Assembly (NCBI GenBank): GCA_000403215.2
Contig: KE159534.1
Coordinates: 50,701-112,686, forward strand
DNA length: 61,986 bases
Direction: 5' to 3'
Source of the DNA: Lachnospiraceae bacterium A4
GTDB lineage: Bacteria; Bacillota; Clostridia; Lachnospirales; Lachnospiraceae
Shown one piece after another: positions 31,756 through 40,045 of the stretch. Under the pieces are notes generated by a model. It had not been told where the DNA came from and ran no database searches. It was given only the letters and a program-made list of their open reading frames with translations. A program made the translations under genes and the position numbers. Position 1 is the stretch's first letter; the number at the start of each line of letters is the position of its first letter.

Positions 31756-33626
31756 GTGCGCCCAGACGAAGGGCGGGTAGTCTAGCAGGTGAGAAGCCTG
31801 TCTGCGAAGGTCTAACCAACCAGCAGTAGCGAGTCTTGGGTGGGCTGCAGTAATGTTGCCTGCTAAGCGTAGACAGCGAGAAAATAGGGAAAGTGATTGA
31901 GCCTCGAAATTTTGACATTTGGAGGGCTGACGCTCTAATTTCGGCGGAAAGCAACACAGGCGGCATTGCTATGGTGAGATGCAGTCTGCTTCTGCGGGGT
32001 CAAAGAGCTTTTCATGTTTTACATTGTGACTACCCAGTCAACTGGGGAGAGCCTGATGTCTCTTGTTTTCAAGTATGGCGGACAACGCTGAAACGGAGGA
32101 TGTCAAACAGATGTCAGGCAGTCGGATAGCTTCATAGTACCGAAGAAGCCGGGTAATTCCGGTGGAGGAAAGGGGGCTACATAATAACAGTCTCTCTGAG
32201 GGCACATCAGCCGTACTCAGGGACGGAGATACTGATGGAAACGAAATTGGAGAGAATAGCAGACAAATCGGCCCATGAGCCGAAACCGGAATTCACATCT
32301 TTGTACCATCTGATAAATAAAGAACTGTTAATGCAATGCCACAGGGAACTGGACGGCAGCAAGGCAGTGGGGATTGATGAAGTGACAAAGAAGGAATACG
32401 GAGAGAACCTGGAACAGAACATCAAGGGGCTTGTAGAAAGGCTGAAAAGGAAGTCATATAAGCCACAGCCATCGCTACGGGTATATATTCCGAAAAGCAA
32501 TGGGAAACTGCGTCCGCTGGGGATTGCAAGTTACGAGGACAAAATAGTCCAGCTGGCTTTGAAGAAGATACTTGAAGCAATATACGAGCCGAGATTTCTA
32601 AACTGTATGTACGGATTCAGACCAGACAGGGGATGCCATGGGGCAGTGAAGGAACTGTATAAGAGGCTGAACTTCACGAAGATATGCTACATCGTGGATG
32701 CAGACATTAAAGGCTTCTTTGACCATATGAAGCACGACTGGATAATGAAATTCCTGAATCTATACATCAAAGACCCGAACATCCTCTGGCTGGTGAACAA
32801 ATACCTGAAAGCCGGGGTGATGGATGAGGGAAAGCTGGTTGAAAACGGAGAAGGTTCAGCACAGGGAAACATCATCAGCCCAATCCTTGCGAACATCTAT
32901 ATGCACAATGTTCTTACACTATGGTACAAGTTTGTAATAGCCAAAGAGAGCAAGGGCGAGAATTTCCTGATTGTCTATGCAGATGACTTCATTGCGGGAT
33001 TCCAGTACAAATGGGAAGCGGAGAAATATTATAAGCTTCTTAAGGAACGAATGGAAAAGTTCGGACTGGAACTGGAGGAAAGCAAGAGCAGGATGCTGGA
33101 AAGCGGAGGATATCTGGCAAAATCGAAGCAGAAACGCGGAGAATCAACAAGGCTGGAAACTTTCGATTTCCTTGGATTTACATTTTATTGCGGAAGGACA
33201 AGGAAAGGAACAGCATGGATGATGCCGAAAACGAGCAGTAAGAAATTCCGGCAGAAACTGAAGGACATAAAAGTCTGGCTGTACGCTAATCGAGACCAGA
33301 AACTAAAGAAACTGATGGGAATGCTCAATCTGAAACTGACAGGGCACTACAGGTATTATGGTGTCAGTTTCAACGGAAGGATGATAAGCAACTTCAAACA
33401 GCAGGTAAGAGAAATGCTGTTCAAGGTTCTGAACCGAAGGAGCAACAGGAAGAGCTATACACGGGAAGGGTTCATAGAAATGCTGAAATATTATCCACTG
33501 GTAATGCCGAAGATATATGTCAGCTTATTCTGAAACTGTAAATGTTATTATGAAGAGCCGTGTGCGGGAAAGCCGCACGCACGGATCTGTGAGGGGCTGG
33601 CATCGTGAGGTGCCTGTCTACTCGAC
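31756..33626 (+). mobile_element. Group II intron, about 1,871 bp
   Basis: The 5' end is GTGCG at 31756, followed by a GC-rich domain I. An intron-encoded protein lies in domain IV. Domain V is a 34-base hairpin at 33555-33588 (GAGCCGTGTGCGG-GAAA-GCCGCACGCACGGATCT style pairing), then domain VI, with the 3' end at ...CTCGAC near 33626. End positions are accurate to a few bases. It interrupts no recognisable gene and lies 45-150 bases upstream of the defence-island control region. Confidence 0.85.
32235..33533 (+). CDS. ltrA: Group II intron reverse transcriptase/maturase
   Basis: Protein of 432 residues that binds the intron RNA, assists splicing and copies it into DNA. The reverse transcriptase blocks include KSNGKLRPLGIASYEDKIVQ, FLNCMYGFRPDRGCHGAV, VDADIKGFFDHM, EGSAQGNIISPILANIYM and the catalytic FLIVYADDFI. 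The maturase (X) domain follows with FDFLGFTF and LNLKLTGHYRYYGV. It ends without a recognisable HNH/En domain, as in class C/D-like proteins. Intact, so the intron may be mobile. Confidence 0.92.
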   Translation: METKLERIADKSAHEPKPEFTSLYHLINKELLMQCHRELDGSKAVGIDEVTKKEYGENLEQNIKGLVERLKRKSYKPQPSLRVYIPKSNGKLRPLGIASYEDKIVQLALKKILEAIYEPRFLNCMYGFRPDRGCHGAVKELYKRLNFTKICYIVDADIKGFFDHMKHDWIMKFLNLYIKDPNILWLVNKYLKAGVMDEGKLVENGEGSAQGNIISPILANIYMHNVLTLWYKFVIAKESKGENFLIVYADDFIAGFQYKWEAEKYYKLLKERMEKFGLELEESKSRMLESGGYLAKSKQKRGESTRLETFDFLGFTFYCGRTRKGTAWMMPKTSSKKFRQKLKDIKVWLYANRDQKLKKLMGMLNLKLTGHYRYYGVSFNGRMISNFKQQVREMLFKVLNRRSNRKSYTREGFIEMLKYYPLVMPKIYVSLF

Positions 33627-33669
33627 TAACAATTCACTTTACGCGACAAATTACGTTTTATATGTTTCC

Positions 33670-33694
33670 TATGTTAAAAACTATCTTTAACATA
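33670..33694. promoter_or_regulatory. Operator candidate upstream of the defence island
   Basis: TATGTTAAA and TTTAACATA form a perfect 9+9 inverted repeat with a 7-base spacer, 13 bases before the -35 of the island promoter. It is a plausible target for the XRE protein encoded first in the operon. Confidence 0.5.
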
Positions 33695-33706
33695 ATAAAG
33701 TTTATA

Positions 33707-33735
33707 GTGACATAACAGTCTATATGTGATATAAT
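33707..33735 (+). promoter_or_regulatory. Promoter of the phosphorothioation-type operon
   Basis: GTGACA (33707-33712), 17 bases, TATAAT (33730-33735), 54 bases before the first start codon. It is the only strong promoter seen before the 16.5-kb run of same-strand genes. Confidence 0.65.
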
Positions 33736-33789
33736 TTTTTCAGATGTATAACAATAGAATTTTGGCAAGTTATATGGAAGGTAAAGAAT

Positions 33790-34026
33790 ATGACGGTTTC
33801 TTATAATGGTTTGTGGAAAATGTTAATTGACAAGAATATGTATAAGAAGGATTTAGCATCAGAATTAAATATAAGTTCAGCAACAATGGCAAAAATGGGA
33901 AAAGGCGAAAGTGTATCTATGGATGTGTTAGCGCGAATATGCAGTTATATGGATTGTGATATTGGAGATATTATGAGCTTTGAAAAGATTGACAGAGAGG
34001 AAGCACCGAGTAATGGTAGTAAATAA
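33790..34026 (+). CDS. XRE-family regulator of the island
   Basis: Protein of 78 residues, essentially one helix-turn-helix domain: WKMLIDKNMYKKDLASELNI, SSATMAKMGKGESVSMDVLA, then YMDCDIGDIM, given in parts. The form is YozG/Cro-like. ATG 33790 follows GGAAGG. The stop overlaps the DUF4007 start by 14 bases. As first gene of the operon with a palindrome upstream of its promoter, it is the probable autorepressor. Confidence 0.85.
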   Translation: MTVSYNGLWKMLIDKNMYKKDLASELNISSATMAKMGKGESVSMDVLARICSYMDCDIGDIMSFEKIDREEAPSNGSK

Positions 34027-34888
34027 GCACGGAAGTTTTTATATGCGAAGCGGATGGGGAACCAAAATCATTCAGGCAGTAAAAGAAGATAATATGATTT
34101 TTTCGCCAAGTAATGAGCAGGCGGCAATTGACTCTATTGGTCTGGGGCGCATAATGATAAAAGCGTTACGATATTGGTCAGATGTAATGGGGTTGACGAA
34201 CGAGGTTAAGACACAAAATGGTATAAGAAAAGAACCAACGCAATTGTTTGAATATATAGATAAATACGACAGATATTTTCAACGCATGGGGACAATGAGT
34301 TTACTTCATAGAAACCTTGCCTTAAATGTTGATGAGGCAACCGCATGGTATTGGTTATTTAATGAGTGGAACAGTACCACGATTACAAAGGAAGAATTTT
34401 CAGATGGTTTCCACACATATCTTGCTGTTAATGGCATGAAAATTAAGAAAGATGCTGTAGATAAAGAATATAATTGTGTCAAAAACACATATATTGGCGA
34501 GAAATCTTTTGATTTAAAAACCATTATGGACGAGGATACTTATCCATTTTTGGCACCACTAAAAGTTTTGAAAACTGGAGAAAAGAAAGTTTTATTGAAA
34601 ACACACTTAAATAGTCGTGAGATTCCGGTGGAACTTCTAATTTATTGTATAGCTTTGGATAATAGAGATCAGAATTTTGAAGGAAATCAGATAAGTATTG
34701 AAGTCTTAATGGAAGAAAAATGTCAGGTGGGAAGGTATTTTAATTTTAGATATTCCGAATTGATAGATATGCTTCTTGAGGCGGAAAATAAAAGATATAT
34801 CGGTCTTAATAATAATTTTGGGAATAGATATATTGAATTTATAGGTTATGATTATACGAGCCTGTTAGATAAATACTTTATTGGATAG
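34013..34888 (+). CDS. DUF4007-family protein
   Basis: Protein of 291 residues; ATG 34013 lies within the XRE gene, after GAGAGGAAG. The sequence GSFYMRSGWGTKIIQAVKED, SIGLGRIMIKALRYWSDVMG and FQRMGTMSLLHRNLALNVDEATAWYWLFNEWN (in parts) matches DUF4007. I recall that family from Dnd-type and related defence loci; this was not checked. The N-terminal part (HGSFYMRSGW...) and the E-A-T-A-W-Y-W helix are the conserved landmarks. Biochemical role is unknown; it could read the modification state of DNA or couple to the following ATPase. Confidence 0.7.
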   Translation: MVVNKHGSFYMRSGWGTKIIQAVKEDNMIFSPSNEQAAIDSIGLGRIMIKALRYWSDVMGLTNEVKTQNGIRKEPTQLFEYIDKYDRYFQRMGTMSLLHRNLALNVDEATAWYWLFNEWNSTTITKEEFSDGFHTYLAVNGMKIKKDAVDKEYNCVKNTYIGEKSFDLKTIMDEDTYPFLAPLKVLKTGEKKVLLKTHLNSREIPVELLIYCIALDNRDQNFEGNQISIEVLMEEKCQVGRYFNFRYSELIDMLLEAENKRYIGLNNNFGNRYIEFIGYDYTSLLDKYFIG

Positions 34889-34898
34889 GAAGGCAGTT

Positions 34899-37800
34899 AT
34901 GAAATATTCACAGCTCATAGAAAAAAGAAAACAGTATAAGTATTCGGCGAATATTTGTTTTGACTTAGAGAATGAAAATCGCTTGTCCGGATTTATTCCT
35001 AATGTGACAACAACGGAGATTTTGCGTGAGTATTTATATGGAATAATTCAAAAAGGAGATACACATTCCAGAATTTTATATGGTTCATATGGAACAGGAA
35101 AGTCACATCTACTCACGGTATTAAGCGCATTATTAGGGCATATAAATACAGATGGCAAGGCATTTGATATTTTTATAAATGCAATTGAACATTATGATAA
35201 AGAATTTGCAAAGGATATAAAAGCTTACGTCAATAATGATAAACCATACTTGGTAGTGCCGATTTATTCCGATTTTTCAGATTTTGACAGATGCATATCA
35301 TTTTCACTGAAAAAAGAGATGGGAAAATTAGGCTACGAAATATGTTTTAAAAATTATTTTCACGAAGCATTAGTACTTCTTGAAAATTGGGAACAAGGGG
35401 AAGATTCCTCTCTTCGTTTAAATCAGATTTTGTGCGATTTGAAAATTGATATGAATAAATTAAAGAATAGTCTTGCTAATTTTGAAACATTAAGTGAAAA
35501 GATGTTTGACGAGGTTTTTAAGATGATGACCTACGGCGCCTCATTTGTAAGCGGTGTAGGAAACCTTATAGATAATTTGAATCAAGCGAATCAGACTATT
35601 ATAGATGATTATAGGGGAATCGTATTTGTATTTGATGAATTTGGAAGATACATTGAGGATAATAGCGAAAGCATAAAAGTTAAAACCATTCAAGACTTTG
35701 CAGAGTATTGTGATCATACGGATTACGACAATCATTTAATTTTGGTGTCACACAAGCAACTGTCTCTGTATACGGATAAAATGAAAAAAAGTCTTAGTGA
35801 TGAATGGAAAAAAATTGAGGGAAGATTTAAGTCTACTTCTATCAATATTAAGTATGACCAATGCCTTTCTTTGATCCCGCACATTATTCCTAAAACGAAA
35901 AAATGGGAGGATTTTAGAAATAAATATTCAGAAGAATTAAATTCTCTTTATGAACAGGCTTGGGATTTTAAAGGCTTTTTACTACCGCCTGAAGGAGGCA
36001 ACCCATTTGAAGGAGGATACCCGCTTCATCCAATTACACTTTATGCATTAGACAGATTATCAAAAAAAGTGGCACAGAATGAAAGAACATTCTTTACATA
36101 TCTTGCAAGCGATGAAAAAAATTCGCTTTTTTCGCAGTTGAGGAATCTGAAGGATGACAGGTTTCATTTTGTTGGATTAGATTATATTTATGATTATTTT
36201 GAAGAGAATATCATGTCATTCAGGGTGAATGACATCTATTTGGTATATAAAAAATTACAGTATGCGATTAACAAATTAGGAGATATGCAGAATTCAATAG
36301 AGGTCAGAATTTTAAAGGCAATGGCGGTTATCAATATTATTTCTGATACAGCTATCCTGTCATCTAACAGAAATACCTTGTGTCATGTTATCGATGAAAA
36401 TGACGCTGATGTCATAAGAGCAATTGAAGAGTTGGAGCAGAAGAAAATCATTAGGTATATGCGACAATATGGGTTTTATGATTTTCTTGATAGCAGTATT
36501 TATGATTTTGATTCGCTGATTGAAGAAAGGATACCTGCAATCAGCGATGAAATGGTAACAGCTACATTAAATGACGAGTTTTCTTGTTTTGCAATTTATC
36601 CAAATGATTATAACTTTACATATCATATGAACAGGATATTTGCACCGGTATTTGCTTACAGGGCAGATATCAGTAAAAAAACATTCTTAAAATCGCTGCC
36701 GGCATATTATGATGGTATTGTTGCGTTCATTTTGGACAGAAATTATATGATAGAAGAGTATGCTGTAGACGCTGGAATACCTGAACGTACAATTTGTTTG
36801 GTAAATACTGTACCGCAAACAATCGAGAATGAGGTTAAACGTTATATTTCTGTTAAGTATTATTATGCAAAAAGGGAAGAATTAAAAAAGGATGATCCAA
36901 CAGTCGAGAAAGAACTTCTTTTATATTTAGAAGAAGAAAAAGCAATCGTGAATGATTTGATTGAGAGTTGGAAAAACATGGTGGACAAGAATATCGTTTC
37001 AATCGTGTATGGAGAAGAAAGAAATATTTCATCAGCATTGGAATTGACTAAAATTGCTTCAGATGTGGTGGAAAAAGCTTTCCCTAGAACGATAATTGTT
37101 AATAACGACTTGGTAAATAAAAATGCAATTTCTGGAGCCATTAAATTAGCGAGAGCTAAAGCACTTGAATATATTATGGGCGATGAGGATGACATTCTAA
37201 AAGAATGCACACTATTGTCGCCGGAACATACAATTATTCGGTCAGTGCTTGTGAAAAATGGCTTATATGATGATGAAACAAATGCAACTCTTAATGTTTT
37301 GCCAGATGGTGAGTATTCCGGAAGAGCTGTGCAAAAAGAAATAAGAGATTATTTAAAAAAGACGCAAAAAGCACCTGTTCCTTTAATGGAGATATACAAA
37401 AAGTTAAAGCAACCTCCATATGGATTGAGAGACGGATATCTTCCAATTTTGCTCGCGTTTGAAATGAAGAAACATGAAAATGTATCAATATCATTTCATG
37501 GCGCAGACAGAGATTATTGCATTGATGAACTTATAAAAGCATTTGAAAGTCCGGAGGATTTTTCGATATATATTTGCAACTGGGATAGGCAGCAGAGGGA
37601 ATTCATTGAGAGGACGGAGGCGTTATTTGGGGGATATAGAAACAGCAAGTCCAAGAGCAGGCTTAAGGATTTATTAAATGCTATGAATACACATTTTGCA
37701 GGAGTAAGTAAAAGCGCGAGAACAACCGAAAAATTTGTCACTGCAAAAACAAAACTTTACAGAGATATTATGAGTGTGTCATGCAAGGATTACAATGCGT

Positions 37801-38420
37801 TTTTCTTTGAAATATTACCACAAATTAATCGAGATTTATCTGAACTTTCTTATGAACTTGAAGTGATTAAAAACGAGTTAGAAAATGTATCGAAACTGCA
37901 ACTGGCAGAGGCAGATAGGATTATTCGAAATATTTTCGAGATAGCAGATACAATCAGTATAGTTAATTATTTTGCAAAAAAATATGAGGATGATTGGTCT
38001 CAAAAAGAACATAAGGTGTTTGATTATCAGACGAATGCAATGATTGAGTACTTAAAAACTTTTAATCGTGGGAATGAGGATAATATATTTATAGAGGAAT
38101 TAGCGCAAGTAATTACAGGGTTTGAAATTGGATATTGGAATGACTCTAAAATGGATGACTTCAATGATACGTTGCTACGCATTATATATCAACTAGAGAA
38201 TTTTGAGGTCAAAGAAGGCTTGGAAGATAATGAAGTAAAAATTATAATTCAAGCCGGAAATGAGAATTTAAGGAGCACGCAATTTGACAAACAAGAGTTG
38301 AGCGGAAATGGACAAGTAATGTTCAATAAAATGAAGTCAACGCTTGAAAACTTTGGACAGTCGTTATCTCAAGAGGAAAAAATGCAGATTGTTGCAAGGC
38401 TATTGGAAGAGATAATGTAG
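34899..38420 (+). CDS. Large P-loop ATPase of the island (1,173 residues)
   Basis: The start is ATG 34899 after AGGAAGG, 10 bases past the DUF4007 stop. Walker A GSYGTGKS lies at about residues 62-69 and a Walker-B-like FVFDEFGRYIED at about 244-255. Coiled-coil-rich regions lie in the second half, for example around SYELEVIKNELENVSKLQLAEAD (in parts). Size and domain order resemble BrxC-type and other large defence ATPases. In a phosphorothioation setting it would be an energy-dependent sensor or DNA-remodelling subunit. No nuclease motif is evident. Confidence 0.8.
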   Translation: MKYSQLIEKRKQYKYSANICFDLENENRLSGFIPNVTTTEILREYLYGIIQKGDTHSRILYGSYGTGKSHLLTVLSALLGHINTDGKAFDIFINAIEHYDKEFAKDIKAYVNNDKPYLVVPIYSDFSDFDRCISFSLKKEMGKLGYEICFKNYFHEALVLLENWEQGEDSSLRLNQILCDLKIDMNKLKNSLANFETLSEKMFDEVFKMMTYGASFVSGVGNLIDNLNQANQTIIDDYRGIVFVFDEFGRYIEDNSESIKVKTIQDFAEYCDHTDYDNHLILVSHKQLSLYTDKMKKSLSDEWKKIEGRFKSTSINIKYDQCLSLIPHIIPKTKKWEDFRNKYSEELNSLYEQAWDFKGFLLPPEGGNPFEGGYPLHPITLYALDRLSKKVAQNERTFFTYLASDEKNSLFSQLRNLKDDRFHFVGLDYIYDYFEENIMSFRVNDIYLVYKKLQYAINKLGDMQNSIEVRILKAMAVINIISDTAILSSNRNTLCHVIDENDADVIRAIEELEQKKIIRYMRQYGFYDFLDSSIYDFDSLIEERIPAISDEMVTATLNDEFSCFAIYPNDYNFTYHMNRIFAPVFAYRADISKKTFLKSLPAYYDGIVAFILDRNYMIEEYAVDAGIPERTICLVNTVPQTIENEVKRYISVKYYYAKREELKKDDPTVEKELLLYLEEEKAIVNDLIESWKNMVDKNIVSIVYGEERNISSALELTKIASDVVEKAFPRTIIVNNDLVNKNAISGAIKLARAKALEYIMGDEDDILKECTLLSPEHTIIRSVLVKNGLYDDETNATLNVLPDGEYSGRAVQKEIRDYLKKTQKAPVPLMEIYKKLKQPPYGLRDGYLPILLAFEMKKHENVSISFHGADRDYCIDELIKAFESPEDFSIYICNWDRQQREFIERTEALFGGYRNSKSKSRLKDLLNAMNTHFAGVSKSARTTEKFVTAKTKLYRDIMSVSCKDYNAFFFEILPQINRDLSELSYELEVIKNELENVSKLQLAEADRIIRNIFEIADTISIVNYFAKKYEDDWSQKEHKVFDYQTNAMIEYLKTFNRGNEDNIFIEELAQVITGFEIGYWNDSKMDDFNDTLLRIIYQLENFEVKEGLEDNEVKIIIQAGNENLRSTQFDKQELSGNGQVMFNKMKSTLENFGQSLSQEEKMQIVARLLEEIM

Positions 38421-38437
38421 ATGAATGGAGAGTTTGC

Positions 38438-40045
38438 ATGATATTTTGGTGCGATAAATGCCAAGAACCGATTTTTGATAAGGAACTACATAAGCACTCA
38501 TGTAAGGGTACTATTAAAAAAATATCTGATGGGACTATTTGCAATCCAGTATTTTTGCAAGAACGCAAACTACTCAGTTGTATTTGCGGAGAAGATTTAA
38601 GCAACAAGAAAATTTGGTATTTTGGAGCGAGCAAGTATTATTATGAAGGGCAACTTAAAAAAATACCATATAGGGATTGGTATAAGGGCAAGAAACATCT
38701 TTTGTTTGCCGAGGAGCTTCGAGAAAATATAGCTATAGAGAGCGACTATACTGTATATATGGGAGTAGTAGAAGCAAACTTATCATATGTTAAGAATTTA
38801 GTGTATGAGGCCGAAAATTATATTACTAATATTATGAATCAGTATAAGGCGGCGCATTATATACCGACCGTATCATTTTCCGGAGGTAAGGATTCAACGG
38901 TAGTGAGTCGTCTGGTACGGGATGCGCTTCAGGATAATTCTGTCTTACATTTTTTTGGAGACACAACGCTTGAATTTAAGGAGACTTACGATTATGTGAG
39001 AAATAAGTTTCGTAAGGAAAATCCGTTAGTTCCTATGTTGCCCAGTGAAACTGAAAACGATTTCTTTAAGCTCTGTAAGGTTTTTGGACCACCAAGCCAG
39101 CATGAAAGATGGTGCTGCACGATTTTCAAGACGAGTAATCTGAACAAGGAACTTGATAATTTGCCCGGAAATAGCTTGTCATTCTTGGGGATACGGCATA
39201 GTGAATCACTTGCAAGAAAGTCATATGAACGGACACAAGAGCATTCAAAAATATCTTCGCAGATAAATGCGATGCCAATTATAGAATGGACAGATTATGA
39301 TGTCTGGCTGTATATCTTATACAGGGATATATTGGTGAATGACTGTTACCAATATGGATATAAGCGAGTTGGGTGTTGGTGTTGTCCAAATAACTCGGAT
39401 TGGTCAATGATGTTGACAGAAATATACCACCCAGAGGATATGCAGCGTTGGAAAGACATGATATATGATTTTGCCAGAAAAACCGGCAAAACGGATATTG
39501 ATGATTATTATGATGAAGGAAGATGGAGAACGAGGCGAGGAGCGAGCGGACTTCAGGTGAAAAACGTGTCAATTGTAGACACTGTCTGCAATCTATCGGA
39601 CAGAGCCCGGAACATTATTATAGAAAAAAAGTTGAATAAAGATGTTGTTGAATTTTTTAAACCATTAGGTGATTTAAAAATAGTCGAAAAAGCTGATGCG
39701 ACTTACATTTCAGTATTTGACGTGGATAAATCTGATGTATATAGGAAATGTTTTGAGCTTATTATTTCATTTGGAACGAATGTAGTTAAGGTGTTGCCGG
39801 AGGAACGAATAGATATTACGAATTTGATAAATAGAATAAAATGCCAGCTTCGTAAGTATCAATTTTGCATCAGATGTTCAGCGTGTGATTCAGTGTGTCC
39901 TCATGGTGCGATAGACACAATTCACGGAACATACCATATTGATGAATCTAAATGTGTGCATTGCAAAAAATGTGTAGCCAAGTTTTATAATGGCTGCATA
40001 ATATGTGACAAAGTTGCTGGAAAGAAGGAGGATAAAGATGATTAA
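38438..40045 (+). CDS. PAPS-reductase-like sulfurtransferase (DndC-like) fused to a 2[4Fe-4S] ferredoxin
   Basis: Protein of 535 residues. An N-terminal zinc-ribbon-like segment (C5, C8, C22, then C48/C50) precedes an ATP-pyrophosphatase PP-loop domain with S-G-G-K-D-S at 148-153 and cluster cysteines WCC at 226-227 and CWCC at 313-316. The C-terminus (477-523) is a ferredoxin: CIRCSACDSVCP and CVHCKKC...C. DndC activates DNA with ATP and transfers sulfur. This version carries its own electron-transfer domain and resembles archaeal PAPS-reductase/ferredoxin fusions more than textbook DndC. The stop overlaps the GHKL gene by 8 bases. Confidence 0.8.
   Translation: MIFWCDKCQEPIFDKELHKHSCKGTIKKISDGTICNPVFLQERKLLSCICGEDLSNKKIWYFGASKYYYEGQLKKIPYRDWYKGKKHLLFAEELRENIAIESDYTVYMGVVEANLSYVKNLVYEAENYITNIMNQYKAAHYIPTVSFSGGKDSTVVSRLVRDALQDNSVLHFFGDTTLEFKETYDYVRNKFRKENPLVPMLPSETENDFFKLCKVFGPPSQHERWCCTIFKTSNLNKELDNLPGNSLSFLGIRHSESLARKSYERTQEHSKISSQINAMPIIEWTDYDVWLYILYRDILVNDCYQYGYKRVGCWCCPNNSDWSMMLTEIYHPEDMQRWKDMIYDFARKTGKTDIDDYYDEGRWRTRRGASGLQVKNVSIVDTVCNLSDRARNIIIEKKLNKDVVEFFKPLGDLKIVEKADATYISVFDVDKSDVYRKCFELIISFGTNVVKVLPEERIDITNLINRIKCQLRKYQFCIRCSACDSVCPHGAIDTIHGTYHIDESKCVHCKKCVAKFYNGCIICDKVAGKKEDKDD

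Noticed and set aside
32971-33222. Second frame inside the group II intron protein
   Set aside because: Alternative-frame shadow of the maturase gene around the YADD region.
34899-38420. Naming the large ATPase BrxC or a Pbe subunit
   Set aside because: Only general P-loop motifs are visible. Assignment to a named subunit needs a profile search.
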